Below are positions 38,518-46,048 of a stretch of 64,000 bases of DNA, one piece after another (position 1 is the stretch's first letter; the number at the start of each line of letters is the position of its first letter). Under the pieces are notes generated by a model. The model was not told the DNA's origin. It did no database searches and saw nothing but the letters and a program-made list of their open reading frames with translations. This stretch comes from an uncultured Pelagibacteraceae bacterium (lineage in GTDB: Bacteria; Pseudomonadota; Alphaproteobacteria; Pelagibacterales; Pelagibacteraceae): positions 40,292-104,291 of the forward strand of contig CACHIS010000002.1 in NCBI GenBank assembly GCA_902579925.1, read 5' to 3'. Both the position numbers and the translations under genes were made by a program.

Positions 38518-38927
38518 TCTATAATATTCAACAATATTAAATCTTTTTGTTCGGTCTCTTTACACCATAACTCGTAGCTTTCACAAACTCTCCATAAATG
38601 ATCAAATGCTCTTTTTGAAATTTCCAATGGAGAATGGCTTTTAGTGTAGTAAAGTTCTGGGTACTCTATTAATTGCTTAATCATCATTTCTTTTTGAATT
38701 TTAAGCAATCTCATTGTTTCCTTGGGAATTTTTTTTTGTTTAGCTAATTCATTAAACCAATCATCATGAAATTTACCACTGCTTATTTCTTTATAAATTT
38801 CTGATCCAATGAATCTTTTGATAGACTCTGAATTTGAAAAAAACTTATTTTGTCTCTTTATGTTTGCAACTTCTAAATAGATTCTTTCAGCAACATGTAA
38901 AATATATGGTTTTTCGTGGGATTTCAT
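38514..38927 (-). CDS. Hypothetical helical protein
   Basis: A 137-residue soluble, mostly helical protein with no signal and no recognised domain. Notable local sequence: HDDWFNELAKQ and LWRVCESYELWCKET (two Cys, two Trp). The start abuts the aspartate-racemase stop (1-base overlap), so the two are probably co-translated; no functional link can be read from the sequence. Confidence 0.55.
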   Translation of the reverse strand: MKSHEKPYILHVAERIYLEVANIKRQNKFFSNSESIKRFIGSEIYKEISSGKFHDDWFNELAKQKKIPKETMRLLKIQKEMMIKQLIEYPELYYTKSHSPLEISKRAFDHLWRVCESYELWCKETEQKDLILLNIID

Positions 38928-39673
38928 TATCTAACATATTTTTTCATTGCAGCGTTTGCTAAAATTAAATTAGGATCTAAAAATATTTTTGACGTTTTAA
39001 TTTTTTTAAATGATTTAAACGCAAATATTGCTATTGGAAGTTCTGTACATCCAAGTATTATTTTTTTGCATTTTTTTTTAATTAGATAATCAATAGAGGG
39101 TTTGATTATTTTACTTGCAGCTTTTACATTACCCATCTTAACAAGCTGTATAGCTTTATTAACTGATTTTTTTTGTAATGAATTACTTGGAAAAATTAAA
39201 TTATAGTCTTTGTCAAAAAAATTATTATATATCCCTGTATTCAATGTACCCTCAGTTGCAAGTAATCCAATTTTTGAGTTTTTTTTACACTTTTTTTTTG
39301 TATGATTAAAAACTTCTTTTGGCATATTGATTATGGGTAATCTCACTTTTTTTTTTAAATCTTTGTACCAATAATGAGCAGTGTTACAGGGAATAACAAT
39401 AAACTTACATTTACTTTTTTTCAGTACATTACATCCATGCACTAAATTTTTTAAAACTAAAGAGTATTTTTTTTCAACTTTTTTACTTTTCGATTTATTT
39501 GATAAATTTTTAGTATGAACACCAATTGAGTCTGGTCTTCCAGGTATATTAGATTTATTGAAAAGTAAAAATAGAGGATATTCTTGATCTATCTTTCCTC
39601 TGTTGAGTATTGCAAGTTTATTACAAAAGTCTAGGCCAGCTTGTGTACCCATGCCACCTAAAATACCAATCAT
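38927..39673 (-). CDS. Aspartate/glutamate racemase-family protein
   Basis: A 248-residue member of the cofactor-independent two-cysteine racemases: IGILGGMGTQAGLDF at the N-terminus, the first catalytic Cys in VIPCNTAHYW and the second in LGCTELPIA. Aspartate racemase or a related amino-acid racemase is likely. It is distinct from the EutA-like protein at 4.5 kb. It lies about 100 bases downstream of cspA, beyond a large inverted repeat. Confidence 0.83.
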   Translation of the reverse strand: MIGILGGMGTQAGLDFCNKLAILNRGKIDQEYPLFLLFNKSNIPGRPDSIGVHTKNLSNKSKSKKVEKKYSLVLKNLVHGCNVLKKSKCKFIVIPCNTAHYWYKDLKKKVRLPIINMPKEVFNHTKKKCKKNSKIGLLATEGTLNTGIYNNFFDKDYNLIFPSNSLQKKSVNKAIQLVKMGNVKAASKIIKPSIDYLIKKKCKKIILGCTELPIAIFAFKSFKKIKTSKIFLDPNLILANAAMKKYVR

Positions 39674-39704
39674 TTTTAATTTATATACTTGGGTTAGAGT
39701 TAAT

Positions 39705-39758
39705 TTATTGGCTACAATTATACAATCTTTATCAAATTGTAAATCTTATAGCCAATAA
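39705..39758 (-). other. Large inverted repeat / RNA hairpin downstream of cspA
   Basis: TTATTGGCTA (39705-39714) pairs perfectly with TAGCCAATAA (39749-39758). Inside it a second palindrome, TACAAT (39721-39726) with ATTGTA (39736-39741), forms a nested stem. The structure begins 14 bases after the cspA stop. No T run follows, so it may be a 3'-UTR stabiliser or an atypical terminator rather than a canonical one. Confidence 0.6.
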
Positions 39759-39772
39759 TTAAATAATGAAAA

Positions 39773-39979
39773 TTATGCAGTTTTTAAATTAACTGCTGAA
39801 GGACCTTTAGGACCATCTTCAACATCGAAAGTCAAAGCCTGACCCTCGTCTAAACCGTTCATACCAGCGTCTCTGACTGCTGAAACATGTACGAAAACAT
39901 CTTTTTCTTTATCTTCTCTTTCAATAAAACCAAATCCTTTGGTTGGATTGAACCACTTTACTTTTCCTTGTAGACTCAT
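39773..39979 (-). CDS. cspA: Cold-shock domain protein CspA family
   Basis: A 68-residue single cold-shock domain binding single-stranded nucleic acid: RNP1 KGFGFIER and RNP2 VFVHVSA are intact, preceded by [11 protein letters not shown]. It is full length. It sits alone with about 115 bases upstream (39980-40096), where I see a TTGACA hexamer on the minus strand but no convincing -10. Confidence 0.95.
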   Translation of the reverse strand: MSLQGKVKWFNPTKGFGFIEREDKEKDVFVHVSAVRDAGMNGLDEGQALTFDVEDGPKGPSAVNLKTA

Positions 39980-40096
39980 ATTTTTCTTCTTACTATTTGT
40001 TATATTAATTTATTACTTATAATTAAGTAATAGTGACTTTCTTCATAATTTCACCAGTTTTGTCAACAAAATAGATTAATTTTTCTGATTTAAATC

Positions 40097-40564
40097 TTAA
40101 TTGTTGTTTATTACCTTGGATAAATAAATTGAATTAATATCTTCTTTATAGTGCGCAAAAGGCTTGCAGGGCTTAAAACCACATAAATTGAATAATTTTC
40201 TTGCAGGTTCAAAGAATTTTCCTGCTCCTGTTTCAATACTTATACGACTAATCTTTAACTTTTTAGCTTCATCAATTAAATGATTGATTAATTTAACTCC
40301 ATTTCCTTTTTTTCGAAAGTCATCGTGTAGTCTTATTGATTTAAATTCTCCATGTTCTTTATCTAATATTTTTAAGGCACCGCAACCAATTATTTGATTT
40401 TTATCCCACAAACTCCAAAATTTGATAGATGGAACCTTTAAACCCTCAATATCTAGAACATGAGTACTTCCTTTTGGGGATGCTGATCTTAGTTCAATAA
40501 AATGCTTAGTCAAAAGCTCATTCACTTTAGGATTTTCAAAGTTTCCCTCGATAGTTTTAAGCAT
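40097..40564 (-). CDS. GNAT-family N-acetyltransferase
   Basis: 155 residues. The acetyl-CoA binding region IRLHDDFRKKGNGVKLINHL has the R-x-x-G-x-G/A pattern, and GAGKFFEPARKLFNLCGFKPC fits the family C-terminus. The acceptor is unknown. It sits directly after purK (adjacent, no gap) on the same strand, so it is co-transcribed with purEK. Confidence 0.85.
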   Translation of the reverse strand: MLKTIEGNFENPKVNELLTKHFIELRSASPKGSTHVLDIEGLKVPSIKFWSLWDKNQIIGCGALKILDKEHGEFKSIRLHDDFRKKGNGVKLINHLIDEAKKLKISRISIETGAGKFFEPARKLFNLCGFKPCKPFAHYKEDINSIYLSKVINNN

Positions 40565-41611
40565 TTATTTTAATGTTGTTAGATGTCCCATTTTTCTTTT
40601 ATCTTTAATTTCTTTTTTTAGATAATCAAAAAAAAATTGATTATCTTTTAGTTTCAAATTTTGTCTATAATCATTAATTTGATTACCAATCAGGTTTATC
40701 ATTTCTGCGTTATGTAATTTTTGAATTGGAATTTGTTCTAAGGAGCATACTGCTCTGACATGATTTTCAAATTGACTGACATTAAAAGCATTTATTGTTA
40801 AATGCCCAGAATTATGAACCCGGGGGGCTATTTCATTTACATACAAATTATCATTTCTATCAATAAAAAATTCCACACAAAGGGTGCCAATATATTTTAA
40901 TTCTTCAGAAATTTGCAAAGACCATTCTTTAGATTGTTCAATTAACTTATTATTTATCTCTGCAGGTATTTTAGACTTTTTCAAAATTTGGTTTTCATGT
41001 GTATTTTCAATTGGTTCATAAATTTCGTATTTATTATTACCAAATCTAGTGACGATAACAGAGATTTCCTTTTTTAATTTTACTAACTTTTCAAGAATAT
41101 ACTCTTTTGAAAAATCGATATTTAAATCATCAATCTCTCCTAAATTTTCAATTGGATATTGTCCTTTACCATCATAACCCATCGTGGTTGTTTTCAAAAT
41201 TCCTGGTAAAAAATCCTCGAGAGAGTCCAAATCAGATTTTCTTTCTATACTTACGTACCTTGTTGTTCTTATATTCAGTTTATTTATAAAATCCTTTTCT
41301 GCTAAACGGTGCTGTATTAATCTATTAATAGATGGTTTAGGGTAAACACTTTTTATTTTACTAATTTCATTTAGAGTTTCATAAGGAATATTCTCAAATT
41401 CAAAAGTAATTACATTTGATTTTTTTACAAAATCATAAATTTGTTCTTTATTATCATATTTTCCATAAATGAATTCATTACAAAAATTTTGTGCTGGGGC
41501 GTCTTTATCATCAGAATAAATTATTGATTTTATATTAATTTTTTTTGCAGCTAAGGACAACATACTACCTAATTGACCTCCACCAAGTATTCCTAATGTA
41601 ATTTCAGACAT
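40565..41611 (-). CDS. purK: N5-carboxyaminoimidazole ribonucleotide synthase PurK
   Basis: 348 residues. An ATP-grasp enzyme that carboxylates AIR to N5-CAIR with ATP and bicarbonate. Motifs are ILGGGQLGSMLSLAA, TTTMGYDGKGQYPI and VNEIAPRVHNSGHLTINA. It lies 5 bases after purE. PurE and PurK act consecutively in purine synthesis. Confidence 0.95.
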   Translation of the reverse strand: MSEITLGILGGGQLGSMLSLAAKKINIKSIIYSDDKDAPAQNFCNEFIYGKYDNKEQIYDFVKKSNVITFEFENIPYETLNEISKIKSVYPKPSINRLIQHRLAEKDFINKLNIRTTRYVSIERKSDLDSLEDFLPGILKTTTMGYDGKGQYPIENLGEIDDLNIDFSKEYILEKLVKLKKEISVIVTRFGNNKYEIYEPIENTHENQILKKSKIPAEINNKLIEQSKEWSLQISEELKYIGTLCVEFFIDRNDNLYVNEIAPRVHNSGHLTINAFNVSQFENHVRAVCSLEQIPIQKLHNAEMINLIGNQINDYRQNLKLKDNQFFFDYLKKEIKDKRKMGHLTTLK

Positions 41612-41616
41612 CTAAA

Positions 41617-42108
41617 TTATTTCGGATTTTTCTTTACTGATTTTGTTTGAGAAGCTCTCCAATTTTTAAGTTTTGATTTTATTAAAAGATTATTATTTGC
41701 GATAATTGAAGCAGCAAGAAGTGCAGCATTTATTGCTCCATCTTCACCAACAGCTAAGGTTCCAACTGGAATTCCCTTAGGCATTTGCGCTATTGATAAT
41801 AAACTGTCTAAACCTTTGAGTTTTTTGCTCTCTATTGGAACACCTAAAACAGGTATTTGGGTTAAGGCTGCAACCATACCAGGCAAATGTGCAGAACCCC
41901 CCGCACCCGCAATAATCACACCAATATTATTTTTTTCAGCTTTCAGCGCATATTCATACATTCTTTTAGGAGTTCTATGAGCTGAAATAATTTTTACTTC
42001 GCACGGAACCTTAAGTTTTAAAAGTATTTCTTTTGCTAATTTCATTGTTTTGAAGTCAGATTGACTTCCCATTACAATAGAAACTTTTAAGTTTTTTCTT
42101 CTGTTCAT
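41617..42108 (-). CDS. purE: N5-CAIR mutase PurE
   Basis: 163 residues, class I PurE, converting N5-CAIR to CAIR. Motifs are VSIVMGSQSDFKTM, SAHRTPKRMYEYA, AGAGGSAHLPGMVAA and LAVGEDGAINAALLA. The C-terminal tail is Lys/Ser-rich. It starts the purE-purK-GNAT operon; about 100 AT-rich bases separate it from the divergent small Cys protein. Confidence 0.95.
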   Translation of the reverse strand: MNRRKNLKVSIVMGSQSDFKTMKLAKEILLKLKVPCEVKIISAHRTPKRMYEYALKAEKNNIGVIIAGAGGSAHLPGMVAALTQIPVLGVPIESKKLKGLDSLLSIAQMPKGIPVGTLAVGEDGAINAALLAASIIANNNLLIKSKLKNWRASQTKSVKKNPK

Positions 42109-42210
42109 GATTAAATATATTAAAACTTTATTTCAAAAAATTCTTTAAATTTCAATAAATTTATAGAATAAAAAAATATTTATTGGTATGTTTTTATAAC
42201 TATTAAATTC

Positions 42211-42393
42211 ATGTGTCTCAAAATGAGTACAAAAGATAAAAACACACAAAAGTTTTTTAAAAATATTGACGAACTCAATGATATTTGTGATGAATGTAAA
42301 AAAAAAGATGAGAGCGTGACTCAAAATTTGATACTTACAGGTTTTAAAATATGTAAATCGTGCAGAATTTCTAAAACTATTTTTCCAATTTAA
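42211..42393 (+). CDS. Small CxxC...CxxC putative zinc-ribbon protein
   Basis: 60 residues (an internal ATG at 42223 would give 56). Two Cys pairs, CDEC and CKSC, separated by about 25 residues, could bind zinc or form disulfides. No family is recognised. It is convergent with the Yip1-domain gene and shares its TTAA stop, the same junction used by recognised genes here, which supports a real gene. Confidence 0.5.
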   Translation: MCLKMSTKDKNTQKFFKNIDELNDICDECKKKDESVTQNLILTGFKICKSCRISKTIFPI

Positions 42394-42932
42394 ATACTAT
42401 TAATTGGTAAAGCGCTCATTCTGCTCATCACAAAAGATACTGATAAGATACCAATTATCAAAAAGGATAAAAATATTATTCCAAAAGATTTAAAGTTAGA
42501 TTTTAAGTTCAATATTTGTTTTGTAGAAATAATTAAACCTGCAAATATCCAAAACTGAGTCAAAAAAATTATTGGTATCATTAATTCAGGAGTCAAAGCA
42601 AAAAATCTTAATAATCCAGGAGCATGAGCATAACCCACTGCTACTAAAACTTTTTTAAAAGGAACCTTTGTTTGTTTGTCAGGAAATAACTTTACTCCAA
42701 TGACAAAAATAAAAATTGCCCAAATAAACCATGTTATAATCGCAGTAAGTCCTGAAACTCCAATTGCTGTTTTTACAACAGTATTTGCTGCAACTGCGCC
42801 AGCAACACCGTCTAATATCATGATTAAACCAGCAAAATAAATTGCAGCTTCACCAAAATTTTTATTATCACTGTAAAGAGACTTGTCTAACTTTATAGAC
42901 TTAAAAATTATATTTAAAAATTCTGCAAACAT
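42390..42932 (-). CDS. Yip1-domain integral membrane protein
   Basis: 180 residues with about five hydrophobic helices and an amphipathic N-terminus (FLNIIFKSIKLDKSLY). Segments such as GEAAIYFAGLIMI, VLVAVGYAHAPGLL and FWIFAGLIISTKQIL match the bacterial Yip1/YIF1-like membrane family, whose function is unknown. The ATG follows the stop of the 33-residue TM peptide without a gap. Confidence in the family is moderate. Confidence 0.7.
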   Translation of the reverse strand: MFAEFLNIIFKSIKLDKSLYSDNKNFGEAAIYFAGLIMILDGVAGAVAANTVVKTAIGVSGLTAIITWFIWAIFIFVIGVKLFPDKQTKVPFKKVLVAVGYAHAPGLLRFFALTPELMIPIIFLTQFWIFAGLIISTKQILNLKSNFKSFGIIFLSFLIIGILSVSFVMSRMSALPINSI

Positions 42933-43034
42933 TTACTTTTTATTATTTTGATCTTTATAGGACACAATTAATGGGAATAGTATTAATGCAATAGCTATTA
43001 TAATGCAAACTGCAATGATAAAACCTTTGGCCAT
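42933..43034 (-). CDS. 33-residue single-TM peptide
   Basis: ATG at 43034, TAA at 42933-42935. The product has a short basic head (MAKG), one hydrophobic helix (FIIAVCIIIAIALILFPLIV) and a polar, Lys/Asn-rich tail. The stop codon directly abuts the ATG of the Yip1-domain gene, an arrangement typical of translational coupling. It begins 8 bases after the T run of the DmdA-like gene's terminator. It has no recognised family. Confidence 0.55.
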   Translation of the reverse strand: MAKGFIIAVCIIIAIALILFPLIVSYKDQNNKK

Positions 43035-43042
43035 TTAGGATT

Positions 43043-43064
43043 AAAAGGGGAGTAAAACTCCCCC
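43043..43064 (-). terminator. Intrinsic terminator after the DmdA-like gene
   Basis: On the minus strand GGGGAG and CTCCCC (43058-43063 and 43047-43052) pair around a 5-base loop, followed by TTTT (43046-43043). It starts 12 bases after the stop of the DmdA-like gene. A G/C-rich six-pair stem stands out in this AT-rich sequence. Confidence 0.85.
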
Positions 43065-43075
43065 AGTAAAATTTA

Positions 43076-44434
43076 TCAACCTTTTACAACCTCTCTTGTA
43101 TTAGCATTGAAAGACTCCTTAAAAGGAATATCAACTATAACTGCATCAACAGGTATACCTGGAGAATTAGAATATTTTTCAGGTAAATGAACTTTATATT
43201 TAGTTCCAATCTTGCATTTTGGAAAACCATTAGCATTTAAAGTTCCATCAAAAGGCACATATCCCATAGCAATATTTTTTTTCTTTTCAGGGTGGTACCA
43301 AGGTGAGGTAATAAAACCAACAGGGTCACCGCCATCTGCGTTGGATATTAACCAAAAATCTGGAGCATAATCATCAATTGGTTTTCCACCTAATTCAAGA
43401 CCAACCAATTGTAATTTATATGGTTTTTTTCCAGCTTTAATTTCTGCACCCATCTTTTCTAAAGCAGCTTTACCAACATAATCAGCTGTTTTTTTCCATT
43501 CACCTTTTCCTGATAAAGAGACCTGGTAACCTAAATTACATTGAAATGGATTGTGTTGTTGATCCATATCTTGTCCCCATGAAAGAATTCCAGCTTGTAT
43601 TCTTCTATGATGAGCTGGAGCGATAACCTTTAATTGATGTTTTTTTCCTGCTTCAAGAACTGCATTCCACATATCATCAGCATATAAAGTAGCATCTCTT
43701 AAATATATTTCATAACCAGCTTCACCTGAAAATCCTGATTGAGAAATGACACAACTTCTTCCAGCAACTTTAGCCTCAGCTAAGCCGTAAAATGGCATGT
43801 TTTCAAAATCAACTTGATCGCCTATTAAATCTTTCATAAGTGCTTTTGATTTAGGTCCTTGAATTTGAACAGGGCATGCATCAATTTCTTCTACAGTGCA
43901 ATTAAACCTTCCATCTGCATTAACACCTTGTAGATACATACCGATATCAGAGTCTGATAAAGAAAACCAAAACTCGTCTTTGGAAATTCTCAATAGAATC
44001 GGATCATTTAAAACTCCTCCATATGCATTACATAAAATAACATATCTTGCTCTCATGGGAGAAATTTTCGTAGCATCTCTTGTGATTACATAATTAACAA
44101 ATTTTTCTGCATCAGGACCTTTTACTTGAATTTGTCTTTCTACAGCAACATTCCACATAGTAACATGATTCACAATCGCATCATATTCAACCATTGCTCC
44201 ACCATCCTCAGGTTTTACATATCCTCTAGGATGATAAATTCTATTATAAACTGTCGCTCTCCAACAACCAGCTTGCATTGATAAATGCCAATAGGGTGAC
44301 TTTCTTACTCTTGTTGAAATTAACATTTCTACTTTTGTTGGCCCACTTTGTCTTAAATTATAAGGTACTTTTCGATCAGATTGATCTACTGAAGTAACAT
44401 GCTTTAACTTAGTATAGTCAAATTCTTTAGACAT
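43076..44434 (-). CDS. DmdA-like tetrahydrofolate-dependent demethylase (GcvT superfamily)
   Basis: A 452-residue GcvT-fold protein. Segments close to DMSP demethylase DmdA are WNVAVERQIQVKG, LNDPILLRISKDEFW, SLSDSDIGMYLQG and VQIQGPKSKALM, with IDACPVQ before them. It is not an orthodox DmdA: it is about 80 residues longer, and the DmdA segment remembered as RSGWSKQGGYE reads SQSGFSGEAGYE here. It probably transfers a methyl group from an O-, S- or N-methylated substrate to THF. It overlaps an MTHFR-like gene by 8 bases, as expected for a demethylase whose 5-methyl-THF product is re-oxidised. A terminator follows. Confidence 0.8.
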   Translation of the reverse strand: MSKEFDYTKLKHVTSVDQSDRKVPYNLRQSGPTKVEMLISTRVRKSPYWHLSMQAGCWRATVYNRIYHPRGYVKPEDGGAMVEYDAIVNHVTMWNVAVERQIQVKGPDAEKFVNYVITRDATKISPMRARYVILCNAYGGVLNDPILLRISKDEFWFSLSDSDIGMYLQGVNADGRFNCTVEEIDACPVQIQGPKSKALMKDLIGDQVDFENMPFYGLAEAKVAGRSCVISQSGFSGEAGYEIYLRDATLYADDMWNAVLEAGKKHQLKVIAPAHHRRIQAGILSWGQDMDQQHNPFQCNLGYQVSLSGKGEWKKTADYVGKAALEKMGAEIKAGKKPYKLQLVGLELGGKPIDDYAPDFWLISNADGGDPVGFITSPWYHPEKKKNIAMGYVPFDGTLNANGFPKCKIGTKYKVHLPEKYSNSPGIPVDAVIVDIPFKESFNANTREVVKG

Positions 44435-45155
44435 AACTATTCTCCTTCAACCACTTGTTGGTTTCCTTCAAGCCGCCGAATGTATAAATGTGGAAGAAAT
44501 CAGTATGCGATTTAACTTTCCCAATTAGATCATTAGGGTCTTTAGGTTTCAGTAAATCTAACGCCTTACTAAAATTAGATTTAAGAAAGTTTAAGGAATT
44601 TTTTGCTCCAACAATATTTGCAAACTTAATTAAGCTCGATATTTTAAGAGGTCCAGTAATTCCCACATGCACTGGTACGCTTTGTTTAGAAATAAAGTCT
44701 ATGATTGGCTGAGGATCTAACAACCATTGAGTTACTATATAGTCAGCATAAGGCTTTTTGTCTTTCATAGCTTTTTCTAAATTTAAGTCGGATATATCAG
44801 GACTCCCCTCAGGGTGTCCAGCAATTCCTATTGTCATCTTATCAAAATAACCAGTCTCTAAAAGTTGAAAAGAGCTATCAAATTTTCCGACAGGCTCTCT
44901 ACCTCCACCAATTATTAAAACCTGTTTTACACCTCCATCTTTACATCTAGCAATATAATCTTTGAGCTCTTTCTCATTATGCATTGATCGAGCCGGGAAA
45001 TGCGGAACAGGATTAAATCCTCTTTTTACTAACTCAACTGCTTGTTGTGCTGTGTCTTTATAGTCTCCACCTGGCAGCATTGTAATATAAATATCATTTA
45101 CAGAAGGTACTGTATCAAGATCTGTAGTTGGGCTAATTTCGAGAGAAAAGTTCAT
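44427..45155 (-). CDS. Methylenetetrahydrofolate reductase-like protein
   Basis: 242 residues from the ATG at 45155 (MNFSLEISP). In-frame ATGs at 45191 and 45167 would add up to 12 residues unlike the family. The MetF-type TIM barrel is recognisable: FSLEISP, HFPARSMHN, VLIIGGGREPVG, IGIAGHPEGS and VTQWLLDPQPIIDF. At 242 residues it is shorter than MetF (about 290). Coupling to the DmdA-like gene suggests it oxidises 5-methyl-THF to 5,10-methylene-THF. This split demethylase/MTHFR arrangement resembles ligM/metF pairs in aryl-ether demethylation. Confidence 0.8.
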   Translation of the reverse strand: MNFSLEISPTTDLDTVPSVNDIYITMLPGGDYKDTAQQAVELVKRGFNPVPHFPARSMHNEKELKDYIARCKDGGVKQVLIIGGGREPVGKFDSSFQLLETGYFDKMTIGIAGHPEGSPDISDLNLEKAMKDKKPYADYIVTQWLLDPQPIIDFISKQSVPVHVGITGPLKISSLIKFANIVGAKNSLNFLKSNFSKALDLLKPKDPNDLIGKVKSHTDFFHIYTFGGLKETNKWLKENSYV

Positions 45156-45158
45156 TTT

Positions 45159-45171
45159 GATTATCATTATC
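45159..45171 (-). promoter_or_regulatory. Partial Fur-box-like sequence upstream of the MTHFR-like gene
   Basis: On the minus strand GATAATGATAATC matches the first 13 bases of the 19-base Fur consensus, followed by only partial agreement. It lies 4 bases before the ATG at 45155. It may be chance in AT-rich DNA, or a half-site. Confidence 0.3.
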
Positions 45172-45260
45172 TTTTTTGAAAAAGCTGTCAAAGAATTTTA
45201 TTAAATGACACTATTAAACTTGTTGCTTAAAACAGAGCTGGTTGTTAATTATTTGAAGTC

Positions 45261-45668
45261 ATGAAGATTATATTAATTATGGGATTACCAGGCTCTGGCA
45301 AAACAACTTTAGCCTCAGAGCTAGTTCCCTTACTTAAAGCAAAATGGCTAAATGCTGATGAAGTGAGAAAAGCAGCGAATGATTGGGATTTTTCAGCTGA
45401 AGGAAGAACCAGACAGGCCAAAAGAATGTGGAAAAAAGCACAGGAATATAAAAATCAAGGTAGTCACGTTGTTGCTGATTTTGTTTGTCCAACACCAGCA
45501 GCGAGAGCATTATTTCCAGCAGATTTTATTATATGGGTAGATACAATAAAAGAAGGCAGATTTGACGATACTAATAAAATGTTTGTAAAACCAGAGAAGT
45601 ATAACTTTCATGTTACCACTCAAGATGCTAAAAATTGGGCACCAAAAATATTTAAGGAAATTAACTAA
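45261..45668 (+). CDS. Small P-loop kinase, adenylylsulfate-kinase-like
   Basis: 135 residues. Walker A GLPGSGKTT at 8-16, then LNADEVRKAANDWDFSAEGRTRQ at the position where APS kinase (CysC) has its DGDNVR and GFSxEDR motifs, and VVADFVCPTPAARALFP matching the CysC S-F-I-S-P-xx-A-x-R segment. It is shorter than CysC (about 200). Either a minimal APS kinase or a kinase for another phosphate acceptor. Its stop overlaps the next start (TAATG), so it is tightly coupled to a nucleotidyltransferase. No other sulfate-reduction gene is visible in the window. Confidence 0.7.
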   Translation: MKIILIMGLPGSGKTTLASELVPLLKAKWLNADEVRKAANDWDFSAEGRTRQAKRMWKKAQEYKNQGSHVVADFVCPTPAARALFPADFIIWVDTIKEGRFDDTNKMFVKPEKYNFHVTTQDAKNWAPKIFKEIN

Positions 45669-46042
45669 TGTCTTATAAATGGGACAATAAAAAACCAACA
45701 GCTCAAATGTTAGGAAGGTGGCAACCATTTCATGACGGTCATTATAGTTTATTCAAAGAGATTATTAAAAAAACTGGTCAAGTTTGCATACAGATCAGAG
45801 ATGTTCAAGGTGTAGAGGATAACCCATTTGATTTTGAGACAGTAAAAAAAAATATTCAAGATAGACTTAATCCTGAATTTGAGGGACGTTTTCAAATTAT
45901 GTTAGTTCCCAATGTAACAAATATTTGTTACGGAAGAGGTGTTGGTTACAAAATAGAGGAAATTATTTTACCTGAAGAGATACAGAAGATTTCAGCTACG
46001 AAGATAAGAGCAAAAATGAGGGAAGAAGGTAAGCTTAAATAA
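45668..46042 (+). CDS. Minimal nucleotidyltransferase (HxGH superfamily)
   Basis: 124 residues. GRWQPFHDGH (catalytic HDGH at 22-25), a central DNPFDFE resembling the NPFT segment of NMN adenylyltransferases, and ISATKIR at 108-114 (phosphate-binding ISxTxIR). These fit the cytidylyltransferase-like/NMNAT superfamily. Together with the upstream kinase it could form an activation pair: ATP-sulfurylase-like plus APS-kinase-like, or a split NadR-like kinase/NMNAT. Substrate unknown. It is short for either family (NadM about 170). Confidence 0.7.
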   Translation: MSYKWDNKKPTAQMLGRWQPFHDGHYSLFKEIIKKTGQVCIQIRDVQGVEDNPFDFETVKKNIQDRLNPEFEGRFQIMLVPNVTNICYGRGVGYKIEEIILPEEIQKISATKIRAKMREEGKLK

Positions 46043-46048
46043 TTTCAA

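Noticed and set aside
40061..40066. TTGACA hexamer upstream of cspA (minus strand) as a promoter
   Set aside because: No acceptable -10 hexamer lies 15-19 bases downstream, so I could not support a promoter call.
43076..44434. Straight call of DMSP demethylase DmdA
   Set aside because: It is about 80 residues longer than the DmdA I remember and differs at the aromatic pocket segment. I kept only DmdA-like demethylase.
45261..46042. Assimilatory sulfate-reduction genes (APS kinase plus ATP sulfurylase)
   Set aside because: The sizes are too small, the nucleotidyltransferase has an NMNAT-like HDGH and NPF pattern, and no cysDNHIJ-type genes accompany them.
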